The notes below the pieces were generated by a model, which had not been told where the DNA came from, searched no databases, and saw only the letters and a list, made by a program, of their open reading frames with translations. A DNA stretch of 41,850 bases, from the NCBI RefSeq assembly GCF_016924665.1, contig NZ_JAFFJT010000013.1, positions 1 through 41,850 on the forward strand, read 5' to 3'. Both the position numbers and the translations under genes were made by a program. Origin of the DNA: Nocardioides sp. SYSU D00038 (lineage in GTDB: Bacteria; Actinomycetota; Actinomycetes; Propionibacteriales; Nocardioidaceae). Below, piece by piece: positions 27,318 to 36,350 of the stretch (position 1 is the stretch's first letter; each line of letters begins with the position of its first letter).

Positions 27318-27869
27318 ATGTCCTCCGACGCGCCGCTCGACGGTCCCAGCAGCACCGGTGGTCCCGACGGCCCGCCCCCCGAGGTGAGCGGCGAGGTCGA
27401 GGCGTTCTGGGCGCTGGCCAGCCGCTCGGCGCGCCTGTCGAACCTGCCCGGGTACCTCGGCCCGACCGCCATCGCCTCGGTGATGCCGCCCGCCTGGAGC
27501 CTGGGCAGCACGCCCGAGCAGGCCGACGAGCTGGCCACGCTGGTCGAGACCGGCGCCAAGACCGCCACCGCGAGCGCGCACGACGACTACGCCGCGGCGG
27601 GGGAGCCGCTGCCCGAGCCGGGCACCCTCGGCATCGTCCTCGACGGCCGGGGCAGCCCGCGCGCCCTGGTGGTGACGACCGAGGTCGAGGTGCTGCCCTT
27701 CGCCGAGGTCAGCGACGACCACGCCGCCGCCGAGGGCGAGGGCGACGGGTCGCTGGGCGACTGGCGCCGGCGCCACGAGCAGTTCTTCGCCGAGACGGCG
27801 ACCGGCGGGTTCCGCGAGGACATGCTGGTCGTTCTGGAGCGCTTCCGGGTGCTCCACACCCGCGACTGA
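27318..27869 (+). CDS. ASCH domain-containing protein
   Basis: 183 aa. After a disordered Gly/Pro-rich start of about 25 residues, a helical segment (EVEAFWALASRSARL) leads into an ASCH core: LVETGAKTATAS, then GIVLDGRGSPRALVVTTEVEVLPFAEVSDDHAAAEGEGD, SLGDWRRRHEQFF. The GxKTxT and the D-H-A-x-x-E-G-E-G region are the hallmark of this PUA-related nucleic-acid or nucleotide-binding fold; some relatives hydrolyse modified nucleosides. The specific role is unknown. It is the first gene of a probable three-gene unit with the acVLRF1 and phosphoesterase genes (3-bp gaps). Confidence 0.82.
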   Translation: MSSDAPLDGPSSTGGPDGPPPEVSGEVEAFWALASRSARLSNLPGYLGPTAIASVMPPAWSLGSTPEQADELATLVETGAKTATASAHDDYAAAGEPLPEPGTLGIVLDGRGSPRALVVTTEVEVLPFAEVSDDHAAAEGEGDGSLGDWRRRHEQFFAETATGGFREDMLVVLERFRVLHTRD

Positions 27870-27872
27870 GTC

Positions 27873-28487
27873 GTGACCGCGGTGCTGGTGCCCGCCGCCC
27901 GGCTGGTGCGGTGGGTCGACAACTTCTCGACCCGGCACGGCGGCGTCGACCTCGCCGTCGCCGACGGCGCCCTGACCGGCGCCGGTGCCGACGGGTCGAC
28001 GTTCGCGGCCCGGCTGCCGTTCGCGGCGTCGTACGACGGCCCCGCGGACCCCGCGGCGCTGGCCGACGCGGTGGTCGCGCCGGCCGCCTGGGGCGTGCTG
28101 CTGGTGCGCAAAGGCGGCTTCGCGGTCGCCCGGCTGGCCGGCGACCGGATGGGGGAGTCGAAGGTGGGGCAGCGCCACGTGCAGGGGCGCACCAAGGCCG
28201 GCGGGCAGTCGCAGCAGCGCTTCGCCCGGCGCCGCGACAACCAGGCCCGGCAGGCCTACGAGGCGGCCGCCGAGCACGCCGTGCGGATCCTGGGCGACGT
28301 CCGGGTGGTGGTCGCCGGCGGCGACCGGCCCGCGGTCGAGGAGGTGCTGGCCGACCCCCGACTGCGGCACGTCGAGGTCGTCGAGCCCTGGCTGCCGGTG
28401 CCCGACCCGCGGCGCGCGGTGCTCGAGGGCGCGGTCTCCGACGCCTGCGCGGCACGGATCGAGGTCGTCAACGCCGGGGAACGGTGA
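27873..28487 (+). CDS. acVLRF1-type peptidyl-tRNA hydrolase (Vms1-like release factor)
   Basis: 204 aa from a GTG start 3 bp after the ASCH stop. The first half has the mixed beta/alpha N-terminal region with VLLVRKGGFAVARLAG. The key loop reads G110-G111-Q112-S-Q-Q-R-F117 followed by ARRRDNQ, matching the GGQ-like catalytic loop plus QSxxRF region of Vms1/ANKZF1-like release factors. The second half (VRVVVAGGDRPAVEEVLADP) resembles the eRF1 domain-3-like part. In this family the loop is thought to cleave peptidyl-tRNA on stalled 50S-nascent-chain complexes. Identification is from motif memory; other eRF1-fold proteins are the alternative. Confidence 0.78.
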   Translation: MTAVLVPAARLVRWVDNFSTRHGGVDLAVADGALTGAGADGSTFAARLPFAASYDGPADPAALADAVVAPAAWGVLLVRKGGFAVARLAGDRMGESKVGQRHVQGRTKAGGQSQQRFARRRDNQARQAYEAAAEHAVRILGDVRVVVAGGDRPAVEEVLADPRLRHVEVVEPWLPVPDPRRAVLEGAVSDACAARIEVVNAGER

Positions 28488-28490
28488 GCC

Positions 28491-29021
28491 GTGCGCCTGC
28501 TGCTGATGTCGGACACCCACCTGCCCAAGCGGGCCCGCGACCTGCCCGAGCCGCTGTGGGCCGAGGTCGACCGCGCCGACGTCGTCGTCCATGCCGGCGA
28601 CTGGGTGGAGGAGCCGCTGCTCGACGAGCTGGAGGAGCGCAGCCGGCGGCTCGTCGCCTGCTGGGGCAACAACGACGGCCCCGGCCTGCGCGCGCGGCTC
28701 CCCGAGGTGGCCCGGGCGACGCTCGGCGGGGTGCGGCTCGCCGTGGTGCACGAGACCGGGCCGGCCCGGGGCCGCGAGGAGCGGTGCGCGGCGACGTACC
28801 CCGACGTCGACGTGCTGGTCTTCGGGCACAGCCACATCCCCTGGGACACCACCACGACCACCGCCGACGGCCGGCCGCTGCGGCTGCTCAACCCCGGCTC
28901 GCCCACCGACCGCCGGCGCCAGCCCCACCACACCTGGCTGACCGCGACGGCAGCCGACGGCCGGCTCTCCGACGTACGACTGCACCGGCTGCCGCCCCGG
29001 CCCCCGGCACCGCGCCGGTGA
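28491..29021 (+). CDS. YfcE/MJ0936-like metallophosphoesterase
   Basis: 176 aa, GTG start. It contains the calcineurin-like dimetal site: D8-x-H10 in LMSDTHLP, D37 in VHAGDWV, the GNND-type motif (WGNND, N60-N61), H87 in VVHETG and GHSH (112-115). The family has broad phosphodiesterase activity in vitro; the physiological substrate is unknown. The product lacks a signal peptide and is cytosolic. The C terminus is Pro/Arg-rich. It lies 3 bp after the acVLRF1 gene, so the two are likely co-expressed. It is followed by a long inverted repeat. Confidence 0.88.
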   Translation: MRLLLMSDTHLPKRARDLPEPLWAEVDRADVVVHAGDWVEEPLLDELEERSRRLVACWGNNDGPGLRARLPEVARATLGGVRLAVVHETGPARGREERCAATYPDVDVLVFGHSHIPWDTTTTTADGRPLRLLNPGSPTDRRRQPHHTWLTATAADGRLSDVRLHRLPPRPPAPRR

Positions 29022-29039
29022 CCTCGGGCGCCCGTGCGG

Positions 29040-29102
29040 GGTAGTCACGGGCGAACGGCAGGTGGTTGCGGGCGGTTCGGGTGCCGAACGTCCGTGACTA
29101 CC
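29040..29102. repeat. Inverted repeat with 11-bp perfect arms and nested hairpin
   Basis: GGTAGTCACGG (29040-29050) and CCGTGACTACC (29092-29102) are exact reverse complements, 41 bp apart. Inside, GTTCGG-GTG-CCGAAC forms a smaller hairpin. It lies in the 172-bp gap between the phosphoesterase and the APH-like gene (same direction). A terminator or transcript-stability structure is possible, but there is no T-tract. Confidence 0.65.
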
Positions 29103-29180
29103 GCGCCGTGCGGGTCCGGTCACTCCCGCACGGCGTCGGGGTCAGCCGCGTGGGGGCGCCCGCGGGGGCCGGCGATCGGC

Positions 29181-29186
29181 TAGCGT
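29181..29186 (+). promoter_or_regulatory. Leaderless promoter -10 (TAGCGT) of APH-like gene
   Basis: TAGCGT, 7 nt, then ATG at 29194. Confidence 0.7.
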
Positions 29187-29193
29187 CCGGAGC

Positions 29194-30105
29194 ATGTGGC
29201 AGCCGGATCCGGCCTGGCACCCCCTCCCAGGCGGTGCCGGACCCTCCACGTTGGGCGTCTGGCGCACCGTCCTCGGCGGCCGGCCGGTCGTGGTCAAGCG
29301 ACTCGCCCGCCCCGCCGAGCACGACCCCGCCGAGCTGCGCGACCCGCACCACTTCGCCTACTGGCGCCGCGCCGCCGACGTGGTGACGGCCGGGCTGGTG
29401 CTCGACACCCCGGGCCTGCGGGCGCCGCGGCTGACCGCGGTCGACGAGGACGACGAGGGCGTCACCCTCACCGAGGACTGGGTCGAGGACGCCGCGACCA
29501 GCGGCCTGTTCCGCGCCCACGCGCTCGCCCGCTTCGCCGGCGCCCGGCTCGAGCCGGCCGACTGGCTGGCCCGCGACCAGCTGCGCGACCGGCTGCGGCG
29601 CACCGAGCGCCAGGGCGGGTGGCGGACGCTGGCCCGGACGACCGTCGCCGACGTCGCGGACCACCTCTGGCAGCGGCGGGAGCGGATGCTCGGCGAGCTC
29701 GACGGGTTGCCGCAGGTACTCCAGCACGGCGACCCGGTGCCGGGCAACCTGCCGGGCCGCGACGGCGACGAGGTGGTCGCCGTCGACTGGGCCACCCTGG
29801 GCCGGGGGCCGGTCGGCGGCGACCTGGGGCTGCTCGCGCTCCAGGCCCGCGAGGAGTTCGAGCCGCTGCTCGAGGCCTACGTCCTCGGCCTGCCCGAGGG
29901 GCTGGCGACGCCCGAGGAGGCGGCGCTGGGCGCCCGGGTGACGGCCGTGCTCACCGCGCTCAGCCGCGCGGAGTGGGCACTGTCGCGGGTCGCCGGTGGC
30001 GAGGGCGCGCTGGCCGGCAAGTACCGCCACCCCGCGGTGGCACCTCACCTGCGCGCGCTGCAGCGCCAGTTCCCCCAGCTCGAGGCGCTGCTCGAGCGCT
30101 CCTGA
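29194..30105 (+). CDS. APH-fold phosphotransferase family protein
   Basis: 303 aa with the kinase-like fold. The N lobe has RPVVVKRLARPAE (nucleotide Lys). The catalytic loop is H178-G-D180-P-V-P-G-N185, a variant of the HGDxxxxN Brenner motif, and the metal Asp is in VDWATLGRGPVGGDLG (D198). These match aminoglycoside/choline/fructosamine kinase relatives. Substrate is not predictable; similarity to known resistance enzymes is only at motif level, so I do not call it a resistance gene. Monocistronic, with a leaderless promoter, ending 4 bp before the convergent metallopeptidase gene. Confidence 0.82.
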   Translation: MWQPDPAWHPLPGGAGPSTLGVWRTVLGGRPVVVKRLARPAEHDPAELRDPHHFAYWRRAADVVTAGLVLDTPGLRAPRLTAVDEDDEGVTLTEDWVEDAATSGLFRAHALARFAGARLEPADWLARDQLRDRLRRTERQGGWRTLARTTVADVADHLWQRRERMLGELDGLPQVLQHGDPVPGNLPGRDGDEVVAVDWATLGRGPVGGDLGLLALQAREEFEPLLEAYVLGLPEGLATPEEAALGARVTAVLTALSRAEWALSRVAGGEGALAGKYRHPAVAPHLRALQRQFPQLEALLERS

Positions 30106-30109
30106 GCCG

Positions 30110-31048
30110 TCAGCCCAGGTCGCGGGCGGCGAAGGTGTCGCAGTCGCGCAGGGTGCCGCCCTCGAGCCCGATCCGGAACCAGCGCATCCGCTGCGCCGAG
30201 GAGCCGTGGGTCCAGCCGTCGGGGTCGACGCGGCCGCCGGACGCCTCCTGGATGCGGTCGTCGCCGACGGTCTTGGCGGCGTCGAGCGCCTCGCTGATGT
30301 CGCCGTCGTCGATCGACTCGAAGATGCGGGTGCCGGAGTCGTCGGTGGAGTCGACCGCCCCCTTGGTCCACATGCCGGCGTAGCAGTCGGCCTGGAGCTC
30401 GAGGCGCACCGCGTCGCTCTCCGGGCCCTGCTGGGTGCGGACCTTGCCCATGGTCCCGAGCAGGTTCTGGACGTGGTGGCCGTACTCGTGGGCGAGCACG
30501 TAGGGCTCGACGAAGTCGCCGCCCTGCCCGCCGAGCTGGCCCTCCAGGACGTCGTCGAAGAACGTCGAGTCGAGGTAGATCGTTCGGTCGGCCGGGCAGT
30601 AGAACGGCCCCACCGCCGAGCTCGCGCTCCCGCAGCCCCGGGTCTGCACGCCGTTGCTGAAGGTGACGACGTCGGTGGGCGTGAAGTCGGTGCCGGACTG
30701 CTGCGGGAGGGTGGCGCTCCAGAAGCTCCGCAACGACACCTCGACCGCCTTGCGGGCGCAGTCGGCGCTCTCGTTGGCGTCGGCGCCACTGCGGCACTCG
30801 GCGTAGCGGTCGGCGCCGTCGGAGCCGACCGACCCGCCGCCGTCGTCGCTGCCGAGCAGGTTGCCGCCCACGCCCGTGCACTGGGTGAGCACGAGGAAGA
30901 GCAGGATGATCACGACGCTACCGATGCCGCCCCGCCCCCCGATGCCGCTCGGGATCGGCAACCCCCGGCCGAGCCCGCCGCCGCTCGAGCCGCGGCCGGC
31001 GTCGCGGGTGCGGCCGGTGTCGATCCGGGCCTTGGGGTTGAAGCGCAT
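30110..31048 (-). CDS. YpfJ-type neutral zinc metallopeptidase
   Basis: 312 aa. A basic, Gly-rich N-terminal cytoplasmic part of about 42 residues (MRFNPKARIDTGR) is followed by one membrane helix (about 43-57) and an external domain. The zinc site is H187-E-Y-G-H191 in VLAHEYGHHVQNLLG, with a downstream Glu in LELQADCYAG as third ligand. Other family segments are YCPADRTIYLD and GSSAQRMRWF. Several Cys could form external disulfides. The ATG at 31048 is chosen because GGGAGT lies at the right distance; an in-frame GTG 15 nt upstream is weaker. Cell-envelope protease, substrate unknown. Confidence 0.92.
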   Translation of the reverse strand: MRFNPKARIDTGRTRDAGRGSSGGGLGRGLPIPSGIGGRGGIGSVVIILLFLVLTQCTGVGGNLLGSDDGGGSVGSDGADRYAECRSGADANESADCARKAVEVSLRSFWSATLPQQSGTDFTPTDVVTFSNGVQTRGCGSASSAVGPFYCPADRTIYLDSTFFDDVLEGQLGGQGGDFVEPYVLAHEYGHHVQNLLGTMGKVRTQQGPESDAVRLELQADCYAGMWTKGAVDSTDDSGTRIFESIDDGDISEALDAAKTVGDDRIQEASGGRVDPDGWTHGSSAQRMRWFRIGLEGGTLRDCDTFAARDLG

Positions 31049-31104
31049 CGAGACTCCCGTCACCTGGGGGGCTACCGGGGCGTCGGTACCCGCGCCGCCG
31101 CCAA

Positions 31105-31110
31105 TACACT
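31105..31110 (+). promoter_or_regulatory. Promoter -10 (TACACT) of ABC-F gene
   Basis: TACACT lies 10 nt before the ATG at 31121, implying a leader of only about 3-4 nt and no room for a Shine-Dalgarno site. Confidence 0.5.
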
Positions 31111-31120
31111 AGTCCCAGTC

Positions 31121-32719
<1,599 letters not shown>

Positions 32720-32757
32720 CCGGTCGCGCCGGTGGCTCGGGTGTCGCCGCCGCTTCC

Positions 32758-32763
32758 TAGACT
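32758..32763 (+). promoter_or_regulatory. Leaderless promoter -10 (TAGACT) of crotonase-family gene
   Basis: TAGACT, 6 nt, then ATG at 32770. Confidence 0.65.
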
Positions 32764-32769
32764 CGCGGC

Positions 32770-33561
32770 ATGACTCCCGACGCCCTGGCCGCCGCCGGCC
32801 TGCAGGTCACCTCCGACGGCCCGGTCACCACCGTCACCCTCGACCGGCCGGAGGTCCGCAACGCGCAGACCCCGGCCATGTGGCGGGCACTCGCCGCCGT
32901 GGGGGCGGGGCTCGGCGACGAGACCCGGGTGGTGGTGGTCCGCGGCAGCGGCGCGTCGTTCTCGGCCGGGCTCGACCGCACCCTGATGAGCCCGGGCACC
33001 GCTCCCGCGGGGGTGGAGTCCGTGGCCGACCTGTTCGCCAGGAGCGACGACGAGATGGCCGCCACGATCGACGACTACCAGCGGGGCTTCACCTGGCTGC
33101 GCGACCCGCGCTGGGTCTCCGTGGCCCAGGTTCACGGCCACGCCGTCGGTGCCGGCTTCCAGCTCGCGCTCGCCTGCGACCTGCGGGTGGTGGCCGACGA
33201 CGCGTCGTTCTGCATGAAGGAGGCGGCGCTGGGCCTGGTGCCCGACCTGACCGGAACAAAGCCGCTGGTCGAGTGCGTTGGCCCGATGCGGGCGCTCGAG
33301 ATCTGCGCCACGGCACGCCCGGTGGGCGCCGCCGAGGCCGTGGAGATCGGGCTGGCGCTGGCCTCCGTGCCGGTCGACGCGCTCCCGGGCGCGGTGGCCG
33401 ACCTCGTGGCCGCGCTGACCGCGCCGCTCCCGGGGGCGGTGCGCGAGATCACGGCGCTGCTCAGGGGCGCGGCGGGACGCAGCGACGACGAGCAGCGTCG
33501 CCTGGAGCGGGAGGCGCAGGTGCGCCGCTTCCGCGAGGTGGCGGCGGTGCTGGGCGGCTGA
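32770..33561 (+). CDS. Enoyl-CoA hydratase/isomerase (crotonase) family protein
   Basis: 263 aa, cytosolic. It contains the crotonase core: TVTLDRPEVRNAQTPAMW, the first oxyanion-hole segment RGSGASFSAGLDR, and the second oxyanion-hole segment VHGHAVGAGFQLALACDLRV followed by FCMKEAALGLVPD. The acyl-CoA substrate is unknown; hydratase, isomerase or hydrolase chemistry cannot be separated by eye. It is followed 31 bp later by an ABC exporter gene with its own GAGGAGG ribosome site, so the two may be co-transcribed. Confidence 0.88.
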   Translation: MTPDALAAAGLQVTSDGPVTTVTLDRPEVRNAQTPAMWRALAAVGAGLGDETRVVVVRGSGASFSAGLDRTLMSPGTAPAGVESVADLFARSDDEMAATIDDYQRGFTWLRDPRWVSVAQVHGHAVGAGFQLALACDLRVVADDASFCMKEAALGLVPDLTGTKPLVECVGPMRALEICATARPVGAAEAVEIGLALASVPVDALPGAVADLVAALTAPLPGAVREITALLRGAAGRSDDEQRRLEREAQVRRFREVAAVLGG

Positions 33562-33592
33562 CCCACCCACGACGGAGACGAGGAGGCCAGCA

Positions 33593-35488
33593 GTGTCGGG
33601 GATGTACGGCGCCCAGTCGGCGTGGCGGAGCATCCGCTCCGACCGCAGCGTGGTCGACGCGCGCCTCGACCGGCGGATCCTGCGCCGGGTCCTCGGCTTC
33701 GCCGGCCCCCACCGCCGCCTGATCGCGGTCTTCCTGGCCGTCACAGTGCTCAACTCCGGCATGGTCGTGGTGACCCCGCTGCTGGTGCAGCGGATCATCG
33801 ACGACGGCATCCTCGGCGGCGACGGCGGCCTGATCACGGTGCTGGCCCTGGCCATGGTCGGCGCCACCGTGGTCAGCGGCGTGCTGTCGATCCTCGGCGG
33901 CTGGCTCTCCTCGCGGATCGGCGAGGGCCTGATCTTCGACCTGCGCACCCGCGTCTTCGCCCACGTGCAGCGTCAGTCGCTGGCGTTCTTCACCCGCACC
34001 CAGACCGGGGCGCTGGTCTCGCGGCTCAACAACGACGTCATCGGCGCGCAGCGCGCGTTCACCTCGACCCTCGGCGAGAGCGTCTCCAACACGATCGCGG
34101 TCCTGGTCGTCGGCATCACCATGCTCGCCCTGAGCTGGGAGGTGACCCTGCTCTGCCTCGGCACCTTCCCGCTGCTGCTGCTCGCCTCGCGCTGGGTCGG
34201 CAAGCGGCTGCAGGGGCTGACCCGCGACCAGATGGACGGCAACGCCGACCTCGGCAACACCATGACCGAGCGGTTCAACGTCGGCGGCGCGATGCTGCTT
34301 AAGCTCTTCGGCCGCCGCGACGAGGAGGACGCCCAGTTCGCGGTGAAGGCCGCGCGGGTCCGCGACCTGGGTGTGCGGATCTCGTTGACCACCCGGATCT
34401 TCGGCACCGCGATGATGGCGGTGCCCGCGCTCGCGACCGCACTGGTCTGGGGCGTCGGCGGGCACCTCGCCCTCGACGGCGGCCTGACCATCGGCACCCT
34501 GGGCGCGCTGGCCACCCTGCTGCTGCGGCTGCTCGGGCCGCTGCAGGGGCTGTCCAACATCCGGGTCGACGTGATGACCGCGCTGGTCAGCTTCGACCGG
34601 GTCTTCGAGGTGCTCGACCTGCCCTCGCTGATCGCGGAGCGACCCGACGCCGTCGCGCTGCCACCCTCGGCCGGCCGGCTGGAGTTCGACCGGGTCTCGT
34701 TCGGCTACCCCCGCGCCGACGACGTCTCGCTGGCCTCGCTCGAGACGGTGGCGCGCGCGCCGTCGTCCGACCACGGGCTGGTGCTCTCCGACATCTCCTT
34801 CACCGCCGAGCCCGGCCAGATGGTGGCCCTGGTCGGTCCCTCGGGAGCCGGCAAGACCACGATCACCCACCTGGTCGCCCGGCTCTACGACGTGCGCGAG
34901 GGCGCGGTGCGCATCGACGGCCACGACGTGCGCGACGTGACGCTCCAGTCGCTCGAGGACGTCGTCGGCTACGTCACCCAGGACGCGCACATGTTCCACG
35001 ACACGATCCGGGCCAACCTGCTCTACGCCCGTCGCGGCGCCGACGACCAGCAGATCTGGGCGGCGCTCGAGGCGGCCCAGGTCGCCGACCTGGTGCGCAG
35101 CCTCCCCGACGGGCTCGACACGGTGGTGGGCGACCGCGGCTACCGGCTCTCCGGCGGCGAGCGGCAGCGGCTGGCCATCGCCCGGCTGCTGCTCAAGGCG
35201 CCGTCGGTCGTGGTGCTCGACGAGGCGACCGCCCACCTCGACAGCGAGTCGGAGGCGGCGGTGCAGTTCGCGCTCGACGCGGCGCTGCAGGGGCGCACCT
35301 CGCTGGTGATCGCCCACCGGCTCTCCACCGTGCGCAACGCCGACCAGATCCTCGTCGTCGACGGCGGCCGGATCGTCCAGTCCGGCACCCACTCCGAGCT
35401 GCTCGCGCAGGGCGGCCTCTACGCCGACCTGCACCGCACCCAGTTCCTCGACGACCTCGACGACCTGACCGCGCCGACCACCGGCTGA
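33593..35488 (+). CDS. Type I ABC exporter (fused permease-ATPase)
   Basis: 631 aa. Residues about 40-330 hold six membrane helices of the ABC_membrane type, including FFTRTQTGALVSRLNNDV after helix 2. The nucleotide-binding domain (about 370-620) has GPSGAGKTT, the Q-loop YVTQDAHMFHDTI, LSGGERQRLAIARLLL, VVVLDEATAHLD and VIAHRLSTV. It probably works as a homodimer because no partner half-transporter is adjacent. Substrate (lipid, peptide or drug) is not evident. GTG start at 33593 with GAGGAGG 8-9 nt upstream. It ends 24 bp from the convergent SURF1 gene. Confidence 0.92.
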   Translation: MSGMYGAQSAWRSIRSDRSVVDARLDRRILRRVLGFAGPHRRLIAVFLAVTVLNSGMVVVTPLLVQRIIDDGILGGDGGLITVLALAMVGATVVSGVLSILGGWLSSRIGEGLIFDLRTRVFAHVQRQSLAFFTRTQTGALVSRLNNDVIGAQRAFTSTLGESVSNTIAVLVVGITMLALSWEVTLLCLGTFPLLLLASRWVGKRLQGLTRDQMDGNADLGNTMTERFNVGGAMLLKLFGRRDEEDAQFAVKAARVRDLGVRISLTTRIFGTAMMAVPALATALVWGVGGHLALDGGLTIGTLGALATLLLRLLGPLQGLSNIRVDVMTALVSFDRVFEVLDLPSLIAERPDAVALPPSAGRLEFDRVSFGYPRADDVSLASLETVARAPSSDHGLVLSDISFTAEPGQMVALVGPSGAGKTTITHLVARLYDVREGAVRIDGHDVRDVTLQSLEDVVGYVTQDAHMFHDTIRANLLYARRGADDQQIWAALEAAQVADLVRSLPDGLDTVVGDRGYRLSGGERQRLAIARLLLKAPSVVVLDEATAHLDSESEAAVQFALDAALQGRTSLVIAHRLSTVRNADQILVVDGGRIVQSGTHSELLAQGGLYADLHRTQFLDDLDDLTAPTTG

Positions 35489-35512
35489 CTCACACGCGCC
35501 GACCCGGGCCCG

Positions 35513-36301
35513 CTACGCCGACCCGGCCCCCGTGCGGTCGCGCGCGGGGGAGCGGCGGCGCGGCCGGTCGGAGCGCGGCCCGTGCCGCCACTCGTCCCAG
35601 AGCAGGTAGAGGAAGCCGAAGACGGCCAGCACGCCGAAGAACCACCACTGCAGGCCGTAGAAGAAGTGCGGGCCGTTGTCGAGCTCGGGCAGCTCGACGG
35701 GCTCGAGCCCCTCGGCCGGCTCGCCGTCCTCCGACTTCAGCTCCACCCAGCCGCCGTACACCGGCAGGCCGACGGCCTCACCGATCCGGTCGCTGTCGAC
35801 CGCCCGCGTGGACAGGTCGTCGACAGCGGTGCTGTCGCCCGAGCCATCGGCGCGCACCCAGCCGACGACCTCGACCTCGCCGCTCGGCGGGGGCGGCACG
35901 TCGTCGCGCTCGGTGCCGCGCGGATCGGTCTCGACCCAGCCCCGGTCGACCAGCAGCGCTGTGCCGTCGGCGGTCACCAGCGGCACCACCACGTCGACCC
36001 CCGAGGCGCCGTCGCGGGTGCGGTAGCGGACCACCACGGTGCGCTCGGCGTCGTAGCTGCCGGTGGCCGAGACCAGCCTCCACTCGGCGTCGTCGGCGAC
36101 CTCGCCGCCGACGGTGAGCACGTCGCCGACCGGGGCGGGTGGCCGGTCCTCGTTGGCGCGGACCACGGCGTTGTCGGCCTTGCGGTCCTCGAGCCGGTCG
36201 AACTGCCACTGGCCCAGCCACCAGGCGCCCGTCGCGAGCAGCGCCACCGCGATCGCGAACAGGCCCCACCGGCGGACCAGGGCGACGCGGTTGGATGCCA
36301 C
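35513..36301 (-). CDS. SURF1-family cytochrome oxidase assembly protein
   Basis: 262 aa with the SURF1 layout: an N-terminal helix (about 10-28, WGLFAIAVALLATGAWWLGQ) followed by WQFDRLEDR, a long external domain (RTRDGASGVDVVVPL, VDRGWVETDP) and a C-terminal helix (FFYGLQWWFFGVLAVFGFLYLLW). SURF1 delivers or inserts heme A during aa3 oxidase assembly, which fits ctaB and ctaA in the same window. The GTG at 36301 is chosen by the TAGCGT-N7 leaderless signature. The charged Arg-rich tail after the last helix is cytoplasmic. Divergent from moaA across only 49 bp. Confidence 0.92.
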   Translation of the reverse strand: MASNRVALVRRWGLFAIAVALLATGAWWLGQWQFDRLEDRKADNAVVRANEDRPPAPVGDVLTVGGEVADDAEWRLVSATGSYDAERTVVVRYRTRDGASGVDVVVPLVTADGTALLVDRGWVETDPRGTERDDVPPPPSGEVEVVGWVRADGSGDSTAVDDLSTRAVDSDRIGEAVGLPVYGGWVELKSEDGEPAEGLEPVELPELDNGPHFFYGLQWWFFGVLAVFGFLYLLWDEWRHGPRSDRPRRRSPARDRTGAGSA

Positions 36302-36308
36302 GGGTCTC

Positions 36309-36314
36309 ACGCTA
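36309..36314 (-). promoter_or_regulatory. Leaderless promoter -10 (TAGCGT) of SURF1 gene
   Basis: On the minus strand TAGCGT (36314 to 36309), 7 nt, then GTG at 36301. Confidence 0.7.
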
Positions 36315-36337
36315 TCCGCCGGGGCGGCACCCCCTCG

Positions 36338-36343
36338 TAGAGT
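36338..36343 (+). promoter_or_regulatory. moaA: Leaderless promoter -10 (TAGAGT) of moaA
   Basis: TAGAGT, 7 nt, then ATG at 36351. It is back-to-back with the SURF1 promoter, 23 bp between the two hexamers. Confidence 0.65.
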
Positions 36344-36350
36344 GGTCCCC

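Noticed and set aside
29194..30105. Antibiotic-resistance kinase
   Set aside because: The Brenner-type motifs only show an APH fold, and housekeeping relatives are common. No specific resistance family is recognisable.
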